Assembly (NCBI GenBank): GCA_037127255.1
Contig: JBANSL010000006.1
Span: 81,565,350-81,629,349 of the forward strand
Direction of reading: 5' to 3'
Source: Persicaria tinctoria
Lineage: Eukaryota > Streptophyta > Magnoliopsida > Caryophyllales > Polygonaceae
DNA: 64,000 nucleotides
Part shown: positions 45,716 to 56,944 of the stretch, one piece after another
Layout of the letters: every line of letters starts with the position of its first letter
How positions within the stretch are numbered: the stretch's first letter is position 1
Position numbers and translations under genes: made by a program
Notes under the pieces: model-generated
Seen by the model: only the letters and a program-made list of their open reading frames with translations
Database searches by the model: none
What the model was told of the DNA's origin: nothing

Positions 45716-47398
45716 TTACTTGGTTTTAGGTGTCCATGATTTGCTTGAGCTAGTGGACGAGAACTTTTGACTGCCTCTTCCGGAGCTCTTGCTTTTAGTC
45801 CTTTTCATTTGGACTTTCTTGCTTTTAGGCTCATCAACCTTTCCGGGCATTTCGAATACCGGAGCTTTAGATTCTCCACTTATCGAGGCTGAATTAAGCC
45901 TTTGAAACACCGAGGGTTTAGATTCTTCCCTTGTCGAAGCCATATCAAGCCTTTGAAACACCGAAGATTTGGATGCTTCATTTGTTGAGGCTAGCTCAAG
46001 TCTTTCGAATACAGAAGATTTCGATGCTTCACTTGTAGAGGCTAGATCAAGCCTTTTAAACACCGAAGAGTTAGGAGTTTCACTTGAAGCCGTCTCGAGC
46101 CTTTCAAATGCGGACATCCTAGGCTCTATCACACTTGCAGTTAGAACACCGTCTTCGTATGAGATTTGGAAATTTTTTACACAAGCCTCATCGACAAGTT
46201 TTTGTGGATTTTTACCCTTAAAAGAGGGTTTTAGCTTTTGCACTTGAACTTTATGATTCTGGTGCATTTTTGAAGCTTTTGCGAAGCTTGATTTCTTTCC
46301 CTTCGATTTCTCTCTTGATTTTGAGAAGAGAATTTGCTTCTTGGAGTGAAGAGTAATCTTTTTAACTCCTGCTTCATTTTCGTCCATGTCATTGGTCCAT
46401 GAGACCATACAACATTGAGCGATGTCTCTTTCATTCAAGGACTCTTCTTTTGAAGTGTCATCTTTCACCAACGCTTTGAGAGGCAATGAAACTGTGGGGC
46501 TGCCCCCAGCTTCAATAACCATAGCAGATGTTTTTTCTGTTTGAGAAGACACTTGGAGTGAGGGAGTGGACTCTGCAACGTCTACCACTGAAATGGTATT
46601 TGCTGAAGTTGCTTGAGTTGAGGATGTTGCCCCCTCGATTCCAATTTCTCCTTTGTTAATCATATCCTCTATGATGTCTTTGAAGACGTAGCAATCCTTG
46701 ATTGGGTGACTAACGAGTTGATGATACGAGCAGTATTTTGGATCACTCGTTTTGCCAACCTCTTTCGGCCTTTTTGGCTCCGGGAGTGTTAGAAGTCTAG
46801 CACTCATCAACTCATCGAATATCCCTTGTACATCGTCATCGTCAAAGGGATATTTCTTTTGTCTTCTTTCATGAAGGGCGGGTCTATTGGTTGGCTCCCT
46901 GACTTTCTCTTTTCTTTGAGCTTTAGAACCATTTCCGCTACCGGACTCTCGCTCATGTTTGGTGAAAGTCGCCATAGACTCTTCTTCTTTTTGTATTTCA
47001 TCGCCGTCGTTTTTGTTAGTCTCACTATCCTGAGACCAGTTGGATCCCCGTGCTAGTTGCCTTTCAACATTGCACGCTTTAGAAACCAATTCATTAAATG
47101 AACGAGGTTCGGCACTTCCAACATGTACCGCTAATTCCGGTATTAAGTTGTTGGTGCACATTTGAACGCACGCTTGTTCACTTAATTTCTCATGGCATTG
47201 GAGTCTTATACTCCTCCACCTAGCGATGAAGTGGTTCGCGAGCTCGTTAGGCCTTTGATAGGTGTTTGCGAGATCTAGAATGGAAACTCTCGCTTTCGAG
47301 CTCACAAACTGAGCTAGGAACTCTCTTTGTAGATCATCCCATGTTTGAATCGACCCTGGTTGAAGTTGAGTGTACCAAGTGAATGCCGATCCTTTCAA
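45716..47398 (-). pseudogene. gag: Gag, main part (Tat-like element)
   Basis: 560 codons. The capsid region reads KGSAFTWYTQLQPGSIQTWD, REFLAQFVSSKARVSILDLA and NELANHFIARWRSIRLQC, a standard retrotransposon Gag layout. A zinc-knuckle variant C-x2-H-x4-H-x4-C (CSYHQLVSHPIKDC) follows. The C-terminal third carries five degenerate repeats of about 20 residues around SSVFxRLxxASTxEASK, as in some Tat/Ogre polyproteins, and a basic Ser/Lys tail ending at the stop near 45,716. It is split from its N-terminal part at about 47,466 by a frameshift, so I call it a pseudogene. It would package the element RNA. Confidence 0.87.
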
Positions 47399-47465
47399 AG
47401 ATTGGACAAATTGCCTAATTAATAAGGAGTCATTTAAGGCAGTTTCACCACAAGCAGAATAAAAA

Positions 47466-48732
47466 TGAGCTAGGTGTGCTCGTGGGGTGAACCGTGAAGG
47501 CCATCGAACTTTTCAAAGCTCGGTCTTTGGTAGCCCGGGGGAAATGGCATCGAATCATAGTGTGCTGGATATGGCTTTCTATATCCAAACACTTTTAGAT
47601 TTTGTGATACATAAGCTTCTTTTATCCCTTGAGCGATCATCTCTTTGATTTCTTGTGGAGTGATCGATGTGCTACCGCTTGACCCTTCACCATTTGGCCT
47701 TGATTGCTCTTGTCTATTTGCTTGAGCTTGAATATTTATTTGAGCGAGGAGTGATGCAATTTGAGCATCTTTTTCATCAAGCTTCCTTTGCAACTCTTGA
47801 AGCTGCTCTTCGATACTTGATGTGCTGGTAGTCAATACCGGCATCGCATATGTTCCATCTGGTGAGATGTTTGCTTGAGATTTAACCGTTGAAGCATATG
47901 AACTTGTTAACTTCAACCGGTCTTCATCTCTTGCATCCTCTTTGGAGACTTGACATATTTGTTGAACCTCCTTGTCCTTCTTGGATCTCGAAGGCTTAAC
48001 CTTTGTGGCATTGGGTTTTGTCTCCTCCGAATACGAGGTCATATTGACTTGTACCACCTCTTTCGGAAAGATAGGCAAAGACCCAACGAGGATCACTCTT
48101 GGAGAAGCCACTAGAGGAATTTCTTCTGCCCCCTGCGATCTAAGAAGATCCTTTGCAAGGGTTATACTGGCTCGCTCTAAATTTGATGAATGAGCTAGCA
48201 CAAGAAGAGGTCTTGTCTTGTCGCGTTGAGATCCACACCCGCGTCTCCTTCTCTTCATAGATATGGGTGCCTTCTTGGCAATGGAGACAGTTTGTGCAGA
48301 CGTTGCGATCAACCCCTCATTCTTTTTGGTAACATGAATGATGGGTTTTTGAGCGACCTCAATACTTGGCTTTATGCCGTTGTAACCACCCTCCTGCATT
48401 TTGAGCCTGTTGCAGATGGGTTGGTTATTAAGCTTTTTGTCACCGAGTCGGGTGATCTTGAGCTTCCTGCCCCCATGCCTTGGAAGGGCTTCAGGCTTCC
48501 TGCCTCCATCCCTTGAAAGCGTTGCAGGAGACTTCGACACCCACTTGATGACAGTCTTGTTCTCTAAAGCTTGAAGAGCCCCAAAGATGTTGTTGACCGG
48601 GATCGTTGAAGACGTCGAGTCCCGGGTGATGTCACAGTGAGCTTCATATGATCTTTTCTTGATCCAGCGGCCTCCTTTGATGATGAAGGTTGCTGGGAGC
48701 TCGTTGAAGGTAACAATTGCTTTTGGTGCCAT
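47466..48732 (-). pseudogene. gag: Gag, N-terminal part (Tat-like element)
   Basis: 420 codons from an ATG at 48,732 (MAPKAIVTFNELPATF). It is basic, then carries a coiled-coil-like stretch EEQLQELQRKLDEKDAQIAS and a SFEKFDGLHGSPHEH end that in intact Gag continues directly into LAHFYSACGET. Here two extra bases (AC) at about 47,466 shift the frame and terminate it; the continuation is open in the next frame through 47,398. The ATG lies about 95 bp inside the 5-prime LTR, next to the primer site. Function as in the downstream part. Confidence 0.83.
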
Positions 48733-48800
48733 TTGTACCTTTCAAAAAGATATAACCATGTATTAGTATAAATACAACTAAGAGATGAAAAGGCAAAAAG

Positions 48801-48819
48801 GACCCCACCATGCGTGCCA
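48801..48819 (-). other. Primer binding site of the Tat-like element
   Basis: The minus strand reads TGGCACGCATGGTGGGGTC, beginning 6 nt after the 5-prime LTR. It fits a gypsy primer site by position and by its TGG start. I do not assign the tRNA. Confidence 0.65.
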
Positions 48820-48825
48820 AAAATA

Positions 48826-51769
48826 TGTTGAACAAAAATGCGCGATAATCGTACAACACATTTTATTTGATTTTTAATATTTGAGTTCGACCCCTTTTGG
48901 TTATCCTCTTGATTCGAAATCGCATCGATACCAAGATTTGAGTGGTTTTGGTAATTTGGGCTTCACCCGAAATTTGACGGGTTGCCTACGTATCTCTTGG
49001 AAGAGAATCAAGCCTCACGTAGTTCAGAGTGGTTTGGATTTTGTGTTTTATCACCTTTAAGGTTTTCATGCATCATTGGATCGTATTAGGACCCACCTTC
49101 TCGGAAGGGTAGCCCTAACATAAATCACACTATCATATGCATGAGATTTTCTCGTGTATCACCCGAATAAATTGAGCACACCTTCTCGGAAGGGTTTCTC
49201 GACTTAACGGCTATCACTTACACGGAAAATCATGTGTATTTAATTCAGATTTAATTTTTAACCCCATTTTCATTTTGAAAGTAAATTTAGGGATCAGCGA
49301 CTGTACCCGACATATTTTGAGATTTAATATCGGGTTACCTACGTAGCCGTTTTTACGGCGTCAAGTCTTTACGTAGTTCTTTTTTAAAACAAATTTGATC
49401 GTTTGAGGACCGTGTGATTGAACCCGATGAGCTATAGCTCTGTACCGGGTTTCCTACGTATCTCTTGGAAGAGAATCAAATCACTCGTAGTTCCTTTGAT
49501 GAAATAATTTAATTTGGGGAGATTTAACCTCATATTCGTTTGAAAGTGAATTTAGAGGTCAACGACTGTACCCGATATATTTTTTAGAATTTTATAACGG
49601 GTTACCTACGTAGCCGTTTTTACGGCATCAAGTCTTTACGTAGTTCTAAACGAACCGATTTGATTTTTTTTTATCGACGATTGTACTCGACGAGCAGAAG
49701 CTTTATGCCGAGCTACCTACGTACCCGCTTGGACGGGATCAAATCATCCGTAGTTCTTTAAAGGAACAAATTTGTTTTAATTTGAGAGGGGTGACTGAAT
49801 CCGACATATAGTGAATTTTAATATCGAATTTCCTACGTAACTCATAAAAGAGTATCAAGTCTCTACGTAGTTCTAAACGGAACTGATTTGACTTTTTGGA
49901 TTGGCGATTGTACCCGATAAGCTTAAGCTTTATGTCGAGCTACCTACGTACCCGTTTAGACAGGATCAAATCACCCGTAGTTCACTAATGAACCAATTTA
50001 ATTTGTTTGGTTTTGGCCTCATATTCATTTAGAAGTGAATTTAGAGGCAGACGACTGAATCCGATATATATTGAATTTTGATATCGAATTTCCTACGTAA
50101 CTCGTAAAAGAGTATCAAGTCTATACGTAGTTCTGATGTAAAAAACCAAGTTTGTATTTGGTGAAACTTGATTTGAGATTTTGACTCCGTTTTTATTGAA
50201 GCCGGTTTGAGATTGACCCACTAGAATTAATTGACAAAGAATATTTGACGAGTTTAAATTTATGTTTTAATCAAACTCGGATTCTTAATTTGTGCCAATT
50301 ATAATTCGTATATTTTTGTGGGTTAATTTCGCAAATAAACAAAATTGCTCTCAAATAATTTCATGTGTGTACGTGTCTTCCAATTGAATTGGAAATGCAT
50401 GATTTCAATTCTAAATGAATTGAATTAACGGGCTAAGCCCCACACCAGCCGAGTCCAGTTTGAAATTTGTCAAACCCAGCCCATTTAACCACCAAATGAA
50501 TATGAAGTATGCACTCATCTCATATACTCCGTATTTTTTTTCTGTTCACCGTCTCTTCCCTTTAGCCCCTTTGCTCTCTCGACAACAGTGATCTCCGATC
50601 TCAGGCGACTGCACGGAGGAGGATGGAGCATGGGTGGAGCATGGGCGGAGCTCGGGCGGAGCATGGACAGAACGGGCCGCGCCTCGTTACTACGAATCAA
50701 AGACTCCCCGAGCTCAGGTACGGTTCTAAGGCTTCTTCTTCTTTTGATAATTTCAGCCTCAAATCTGTGCTATTTGGGTGATTACAAGTCCCAATTTCAG
50801 ATTTCCCTTTGCATCTCATGTGTCCAATTTCTGAATCTGTTTAAAAAATATTCAATTTCAATCGGTTTTTTTCTTCTTTATTTTGTTTGTTTCCGAATTG
50901 AACTTATTTTATGAAACGCCTTGGACAACCATTGGATTTTTGGAAAGGCTGTGCCTTAGATTTCCCTTGCCGGTACGGTGAATTGATTCAAGGCTCCTGG
51001 GTAAAATTTGGCAGAGCTTCGCCCTTGATTTATGGTATTTTGTGATTCCGGAACCCAGGCCACATGAAAAGCTCTCGAGGTTTTCATGGGCGGGGTTACA
51101 AGAATCGAAAGGATACACAACAAAATTTTGACAGCACTTCGCCATGGCTTATGTGATTTAGTGATTCCGGAACCCAGGCCACATGAAAAGCTCTCGAGGT
51201 TTTCAAGGGCGGGGTTCCGAGAACCGAACATGGATCGATCAAAACCACTACCTTGTTGTTGTCGCTTCTTCTTCTTGCTGATTTTTTTTGTTTTGTTCTT
51301 GTGGTTGTAGGTGAACGACCGTGGAGAGGAAGGAGAAACTACCCTTTTTTGTTTGGTTTGCAGTTGAATAGGGTAAAGAGGAGAAGAAAACCAGACCCAG
51401 GAAACCCCGTTTGCAGACTGCAGTACCCTTTTTAAATGGGAGAAATGTGACAGTTACACGTTTTGCCATATTGGAGAACCGCTCCATCACTCTCCCATTT
51501 GTATTTTTTTTAACTGTTATCAGAAATAGAAAACTGTAACTTTTTTGTAACTTTCTGAATTCAGCCTTTCTTTAGTGATGGGCTTATTGCATTTGGGCTT
51601 GTTGTTTGGCAAAAATTGGGCCTTCCACCAAATTCACATAACCCAATTTTAAATTTTCAAGCTTTATGCTTAAAGAGAATAAATCAACCACACTTTTTAA
51701 TGTATAATAAATGTGACGATATAAAATCATGAATTAAAAATAAAATTCATGAAATTTTACCCTCCAACA
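48826..51769 (-). repeat. 5-prime LTR of the Tat-like element
   Basis: TG...CA bounded, near-identical to the left LTR except for indels. It holds the second copy of the hairpin array (48965-50133) and an extra 200-bp segment (about 50,335-50,535) missing from the 3-prime LTR. It is the promoter LTR in this orientation. I could not choose a convincing TATA box. Confidence 0.93.
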
Positions 51770-51774
51770 GCTCG

Positions 51775-52718
51775 CAAAACCCTTTGACATTAGACTTAAT
51801 CTTTTCTCTGGAAGCCTAAATCACAAACAAGTTATACAATTCGAAACAAGTGCGGAAATATGGTAAAGCAGTAAGTAAAGGACGCAATGAATTGTTTACG
51901 AGGTTCGGCACGAACTTGGCCTACGTCCCCGCCTAGGGTTCTTCCACAACCCTAGGATTCAACCGGCTTTTATTGATTCACAAGAATTAGGATCCTAATA
52001 GCTCACCGAGAAGCCTCTCTCCTATACAATTGCAATCTAGTCAACTCACGTTCCCTTGGAGTCCTAGACCAATCTAGAAGAGCCCCACCTCTCTCAGCTA
52101 TCTAGTACAATCCTCTTACACACAGTGAATCAATCGTCTAGTGTTCACTTCCCGAGTTACAAACTCTCGAGTATAACACTCTCTCGAAATATATCCTATA
52201 AGCTCACAGTGCAACTCTCAAATGCTTTGAAACAAATTAAATGACTATTAAGAACTAGCAGAGAGCACACGAGGAAGACAGATTTGACTTGAAGGCTTGA
52301 GTGCGAATGAGAGCTTGTGTTCAGCGAATGTTTTATGTCTTCCCTTCTTCATTTCGTTTATATTGAACAAATCGGCGCCAAGGATCTCCACCAACGGCTA
52401 TAGCAGATCATGGCATAAGATGGATTCTTCACGATCTTCTATCTTTGGAAACTCTGAAGCCACGATCACGATTTTATTCTTCTAAGCTTTGAGCGTTTAA
52501 GGAAGGAGATATAATTCAAAAAGGTTCATGAAATGTTAGTGAATATATAATAATATCTGGGTGCATATAATAACATATAATAATATTCGGAAATAATATA
52601 ATAAGGTCCAGGTTTTGTGTTTTATTAACACAAATGTAGCTTCAAGACCTTTGACACAAACTGTGTATCAAAGCCTTTGAAACTTATTCCGATTTTCATC
52701 AAGGGAGTGGAGTTATCA
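51775..52718 (-). repeat. Copia 3-prime LTR, inner portion
   Basis: It continues the LTR broken at 41291 and matches 60,689-61,632. Open frames inside it have no meaning beyond the LTR. Confidence 0.93.
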
Positions 52719-52730
52719 ATCTTCCCCTTG
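52719..52730 (-). other. Copia polypurine tract
   Basis: The minus strand reads AAGGGGAAGAT directly before the LTR start TGATAACTCC. Confidence 0.85.
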
Positions 52731-53032
52731 ATGAAAGACAAAACTTGTGCATCCCTGTAACTTAGTCAAGTAATTATATCATAAGCAAAATCGGACAAAG
52801 TACCTGCATGGGTTAGACAAATGTTGGATCATAATTTTATCATGAAAAACATCCAACCAAAAACAAAACAAGGTCTTCCAAGACCTTTGGTACACAGAAG
52901 TTTTTAAAGTTTTAAAGTCTAAACCATAGCAGATCATATCCCCCTTTTTGTCTTTCAACAAAGGGAGGAGGCAAAACAGTCACCAAGAGTTTGAAAATAG
53001 TATCCAAAAACCAGCAATGTTCAAAGAGGGGT

Positions 53033-53060
53033 TAGGGTAGGGTAGGGTAGGGTAGGGTAG
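53033..53060. repeat. (TAGGG)n short tandem repeat
   Basis: Five to six copies of TAGGG just downstream (element sense) of the extra ORF of the copia element. The unit is 5 bp, not the 7-bp TTTAGGG plant telomere unit. Confidence 0.92.
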
Positions 53061-53063
53061 AGT

Positions 53064-53947
53064 TTAAGATTCATCGTCCGGAGCATCATCCGTGAGCAGC
53101 GACCTCAGACCGTGCAACAACTTCGACACCCCGCTCATCTCTGTCATAAACTCTCTATGCAGCTCCTTGATATCTAAGCGAACTTCCTCCAAGCCCAACT
53201 CCAGGTTATCCATGCGCTCATCAATGGCGGAGGCAGTGTGAAGAGTCTTTGAGGGAGAGGCAAGACTCCAAGTCCCTTGGGGGGACTGAGTGATGCCAAT
53301 CTTCTCAAAGCTCTTGGAGTCGAACATACCCATATGACGCTGTTGTTCTTCATTTTGAAATCGATTTCAGAAGCTTTGAAGATGTGGGTCAAAAGATTGG
53401 CAAATGGGAGGGGAGTTCCTTTTCTGGCTTTGCGAGTGTGAGCCATTGATCCTAGGATGTTATTGGCCAGATCAAGATCAAGTTCGTTCAAAATACGGTA
53501 TAGAAGGACCATAGAATTATCGGTTAGGAGAGAGCCAGAGTTTAAACGGGGTAAGAGGCAACACACAATGATGTTGAAAATGATTTTTGGCTCGAGGGTA
53601 AGGGATGAGTGGGTATGCTGTTTTGAGGTGCTGTTGGATGCTTCGGGGAGCAGATATTTGGATCAGGCAAGGGCAATGCACTGTTCTCTTGCGGGGTTTT
53701 CAGGAGAGGGTGGACAAGGTCTAGGTAGGCCAAGGAAATCAGCGAAGTCAATGGAGTTTAAAGAGATTCTAACTCCCTTGACGACAGATTCCAAAGACCA
53801 ACCGTCAGCATTGTGGTTGGCTTTTGGGTTTATGTAGAATAGGCGGGTGAGTTGAGGGTAATACACAGATTCAAGGTTAAGAAGGCTCCAGGCAGAGTTT
53901 GTTTGAGGAGAGAGATGCAAGGTAGGTTCAAACTTCCAAAAACTCAA
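53064..53947 (-). pseudogene. Second half of the copia extra (env-like) ORF
   Basis: Minus-strand pieces in succession read SFWKFEPTLHLSPQTNSAWS, YYPQLTRLFYINPKANHNAD and ISLNSIDFADFLGLP, then PRLNSGSLLTDNSMVLLYRI, MAHTRKARKGTPLPFANLLT, and a C-terminal LELGLEEVRLDIKELHREFM coiled coil ending at 53,064. This is the plant-retroelement domain often found in the extra ORF of SIRE elements. At least one stop (about 53,663) and one frameshift (about 53,335) break it. Its role is unknown. Env-like is a positional label, and I see no signal peptide or clear membrane anchor. Confidence 0.65.
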
Positions 53948-54803
53948 GATCTAAAAAATCAGAACAACATATCTTAAGAGTTCGAAACTCATCTACCCAC
54001 TTTCCAGCCATCTCATCATTTTCAAACCAAGAAGAGGGCAAGGATTGGTTTACCATGATAAGTGCAGGCGGATTGGCGTTCTTCCTACGAGTCTTTGTGG
54101 TAGCAGTCCTCTTGATAGGCGCCTCAAGGCTTTTGAGAGTGCCTTTCCTGGTGCGCTTGGGAGATGGAGGCTTTGCTGTAGGGGCTTTGCGCTTCTTCGG
54201 AGACAGGGGAGGAGGAGGAGGAGAAGGAGAGGGAACAAGTTCTGGCTCCTCATCCTCTTCATCCTCAGACCCCGAGTCCTCAGCGGACCCTTCAACGTCG
54301 TCTCCCTCAGCTTCCTCGTCGTCTGCAGTCTCGTCGTCCTCCTCTTCTTCTTCCTCTGGTTCCTCTTTAGTGGGAACCTCCTTCTCAACAGATCTTAGGG
54401 CCTCCTCTTCGGCCTCCTTTCTGGCTTTCTCAGCCTCCTCCTCGGCTAATTTCCCTGCCTCTTCCTCGGCCTTTTTCTTTCTCTTGGCCTCTTCCTCGGC
54501 CTCTTTAGCAGCATCTTGTTCCAAAATCACATCGAGATCTTCCATTTCCTCCGCATCCTCCTCTTCATCAGCAATGATTTTCCTTTTCCCTTTTTGCTTT
54601 GCACTGAGTGATTTCTTCGTCGGGCGCTTTAGAGAACGCTTGATTTCTACAATAGGGCTCTCAGGGACGGTGCTCTGGACAGTAGCTGGGACAATGGCAT
54701 GAGGAGTAGGTTCTGGTTGAGGGGAAGTAACAATGGCCTGGCGTCCCTTGGGGGTGGCGCCAAGACGTTGGGGTGTGGAGGTCTTCTTGGATTTGGGTGC
54801 CAT
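53928..54803 (-). CDS. First half of the copia extra (env-like) ORF
   Basis: 291 codons from MAPKSKKTSTPQRLGATPKG. The N-terminus is basic. A highly charged Lys/Glu block (KEAEEEAKRKKKAEEEAGKL and following) suits a long single helix or coiled coil. A run of more than 40 mostly acidic residues, a Pro stretch, a basic nuclear-signal-like PKKRKAPTAKPPSPKRTRK, and a C-terminal LPSSWFENDEMAGKWVDEF follow. Position after RNase H and before the polypurine tract matches the extra ORF of SIRE elements. It overlaps the start of the next piece in another frame, so the original protein was longer. Frames on the opposite strand are mirror images of the low-complexity sequence. Confidence 0.7.
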   Translation of the reverse strand: MAPKSKKTSTPQRLGATPKGRQAIVTSPQPEPTPHAIVPATVQSTVPESPIVEIKRSLKRPTKKSLSAKQKGKRKIIADEEEDAEEMEDLDVILEQDAAKEAEEEAKRKKKAEEEAGKLAEEEAEKARKEAEEEALRSVEKEVPTKEEPEEEEEEDDETADDEEAEGDDVEGSAEDSGSEDEEDEEPELVPSPSPPPPPLSPKKRKAPTAKPPSPKRTRKGTLKSLEAPIKRTATTKTRRKNANPPALIMVNQSLPSSWFENDEMAGKWVDEFRTLKICCSDFLDLEFLEV

Positions 54804-55294
54804 GGATTCGGCTTAGGGTTTCAGAAAAAGTTGAGAGGTTGAAGAAGAAGTATTAGAAAAGGGTTAGGATAAATCTGGAGAGGTGAGAGAGTCGGGTGAG
54901 GTTTGTGGTTTAAATAGGGAGAGAGGGCTAAGTTGATGGGACGGGTTTATGGTTCCAATGAGGGTAATCATAACACTGCCAATTTTGTAAAAATCTAATT
55001 TCCAAAACAATTTAAATTTCAAACCATCTTGTCACAGTTAAATTTAAGAGGGAAAGTCCAAAAATATCTTTTCCAAAAATAAAAATGCTCGAATATAAGA
55101 TCTTTTGGAAAATAAAATGTGTACTATAAAGGTTAAAAATCATAAAAACTACATTTGATAAAATATCTAATGAGATATTAACGAAACATATGATCCGATA
55201 TATATGCTCTACCATTCAGCTCAAATTCTTTGACATAATTCTCAAAGGTCTTGACACTGAGTAGAATTTATCTTTCGTAAATGGAAGGCTCCCC

Positions 55295-55979
55295 CTACGA
55301 AAGTGCATCCCTGTTAAGCATTTCAATCTCTCGTCGAATGAAGGTGAACCTGTCCTCTGCCGAAGGCTTAATAAAAATGTCAGCCCATTGATAATCAGTT
55401 GAAATAAATGATATTGACACATCACCTTTTTCGACATGGTCTCTGAACATGATTCTTTGTGACTGATATGACACTTGTATTGTCACACTTAATGGGAATA
55501 CCTTTGAGGTTGATGCCAAGATCTCTCATTTGTTAAGCTATCCAAAGGATTTGGGAGCAACATGCTCCAGCTGCTATGTATTCGGCTTCAGCAGTGGATA
55601 TAGCAATTGAGTTTTGTTTCTTTGAATGCCAACTGATTAAGGATGCTCCTAAGAATTGACAACATCCTGACGTGCTCTTCCTATCCACCTTATAGCCTGC
55701 AAAATTTGCATCAGAATACCCGATTAATGTAAAATCTTTTTGCTTTGGGTACCATAAGCCAAGCTCCTTAGTGCCATTGAGATATCGAAAGATCCTCTTC
55801 ACAGCCACGAGGTGAGATTCTTTAGGATCAGCTTGAAACCTAGCACACATGCAAACACTAAACATGATGTCAGGTCTATTAGCCGTAAGATATAATAAAG
55901 ATCCAATCATCCCTCGATACTCTTTTTGATTGACACTCTTCCCAGACTTGTCTTGATCTAGAGATAAGGTTGAGTTCAT
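55295..55979 (-). pseudogene. pol: Copia RNase H
   Basis: MIGSLLYLTANRPDIMFSVC, ARFQADPKESHLVAVKRIFR and YSDANFAGYKVDRKSTSGCC match the Ty1/copia RNase H, followed by SWHSKKQNSIAISTAEAEYI. The catalytic Asp of YSDAN and the Glu of AEAEY are visible. A stop interrupts after SQILWIA (about 55,533), and a short deletion removes the region around the next His-rich motif. The C-terminus, RDHVEKGDVSISFISTDYQ, survives in another frame (55519-55295). It degrades the RNA strand during reverse transcription in intact elements. Confidence 0.87.
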
Positions 55980-56944
55980 GGGTGTCTTGAATTGGCTGCT
56001 TTGGATTGATCCATCTTGAACTTTTTCAAGAGATCCTTCATGTACTTGCTTTGGTTGACAAAGATCCCTTTCTTGGATTGATGAACTTGTAATCCCAAAA
56101 AGAAGTTGAGTTCACCCATCAAGCTCATCCCAAATTCACTGCACATGATGTCAGAAAATTCCTTGCACAAAGATGTGTTAGTAGCACCAAACAATATATC
56201 ATCAATATATATTTGAATAACCAAAATGTCCTTTCCTTTGGTCTTGATAAAAAGAGTCTTGTCGATCAACCCCCTTTTAAAATCATTTTCTAATAGATAT
56301 TTTGACAAGCGCTCATACCAAGCTCTTGGGGCTTGTTTCAAACCATAAAGCGCTTTGTCTAGTTTGTAAACATGATTAGGAAATTCTGAACTTTCAAAAC
56401 CCGGGGGTTGAGCCACATAGACTTCTTCCTCTAAGAAACCATTAAGAAAAGCACACTTGACATCCATTTGATATAACTTTATACTAATAAAAGATGCAAA
56501 TGCTAATAATATGCGAATGGCTTCAAGCCTGGCTACGGGAGCAAAAGTATCCTTGTAGTCAATACCTTCCTCTTGATTGTAGCCTTGAACAATAAGCCTT
56601 GCTTTGTTTCCCACGATCTTACCATTCTCATCTAGCTTGTTCCGAAATACCCATCATGTGCCAATGACTGATTGATGCTTTGACCTAGGCTTCAAGGTCC
56701 AGACTTTGTTCCTTTCAAATTCATTAAGCTCATTTTGCATAGCAATGATCCAATCTGGCTCTTGAAGTTCCTCATCTACCTTCGTTGGTTCTATAAGAGA
56801 GACAAACGCGTTAAAAGCACAAAGATCTTTAATTTTAGAACGAGTTTGAACACTAGATGTAGGGTCAGAAATGATATCTTTTAATGAGTGTGATGAGGAG
56901 TGTTTGAATTTTCTTTTGCTAGTCTCAGCTCCTTGATTCGTCAC
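55976..56944 (-). pseudogene. pol: Copia reverse transcriptase
   Basis: Starts upstream with LQEPDWIIAMQNELNEFERN, then a TGA at 56,654 where TGG is expected, then [73 protein letters not shown] and the catalytic [13 protein letters not shown] (YIDD in place of the usual YVDD). SIRE-like [20 protein letters not shown] follows. It overlaps the RNase H piece by 4 nt through a frameshift. Apart from that stop and frameshift the domain is complete. Confidence 0.92.

Larger units (their letters stand above)
41292..51769 (-). mobile_element. Tat-like Ty3/gypsy element nested in the copia LTR
   Basis: Begins TGTTGAACAAAA and ends CCCTCCAACA, with a perfect GCTCG duplication (41287-41291 and 51770-51774). 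LTRs are 41292-44056 (2,765 bp) and 48826-51769 (2,944 bp). The difference is mainly a 200-bp segment present only in the right LTR (about 50,335-50,535). The polypurine tract at the left LTR and gag beside the right LTR show minus orientation. The 4.8-kb interior codes only for Gag, with no protease, RT or integrase, so the element is non-autonomous. The LTRs differ by well under 1% in most stretches I compared. Confidence 0.93.

Noticed and set aside
53033..53060. Telomere-like repeat
   Set aside because: The unit is TAGGG (5 bp), not TTTAGGG, only about six copies long, and lies inside a retrotransposon.
54055..54702. 215-codon Ser-rich plus-strand frame
   Set aside because: Exact antisense of the acidic and Lys/Glu-rich copia ORF. 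The Ser-rich composition is the mirror of Glu/Asp codons.
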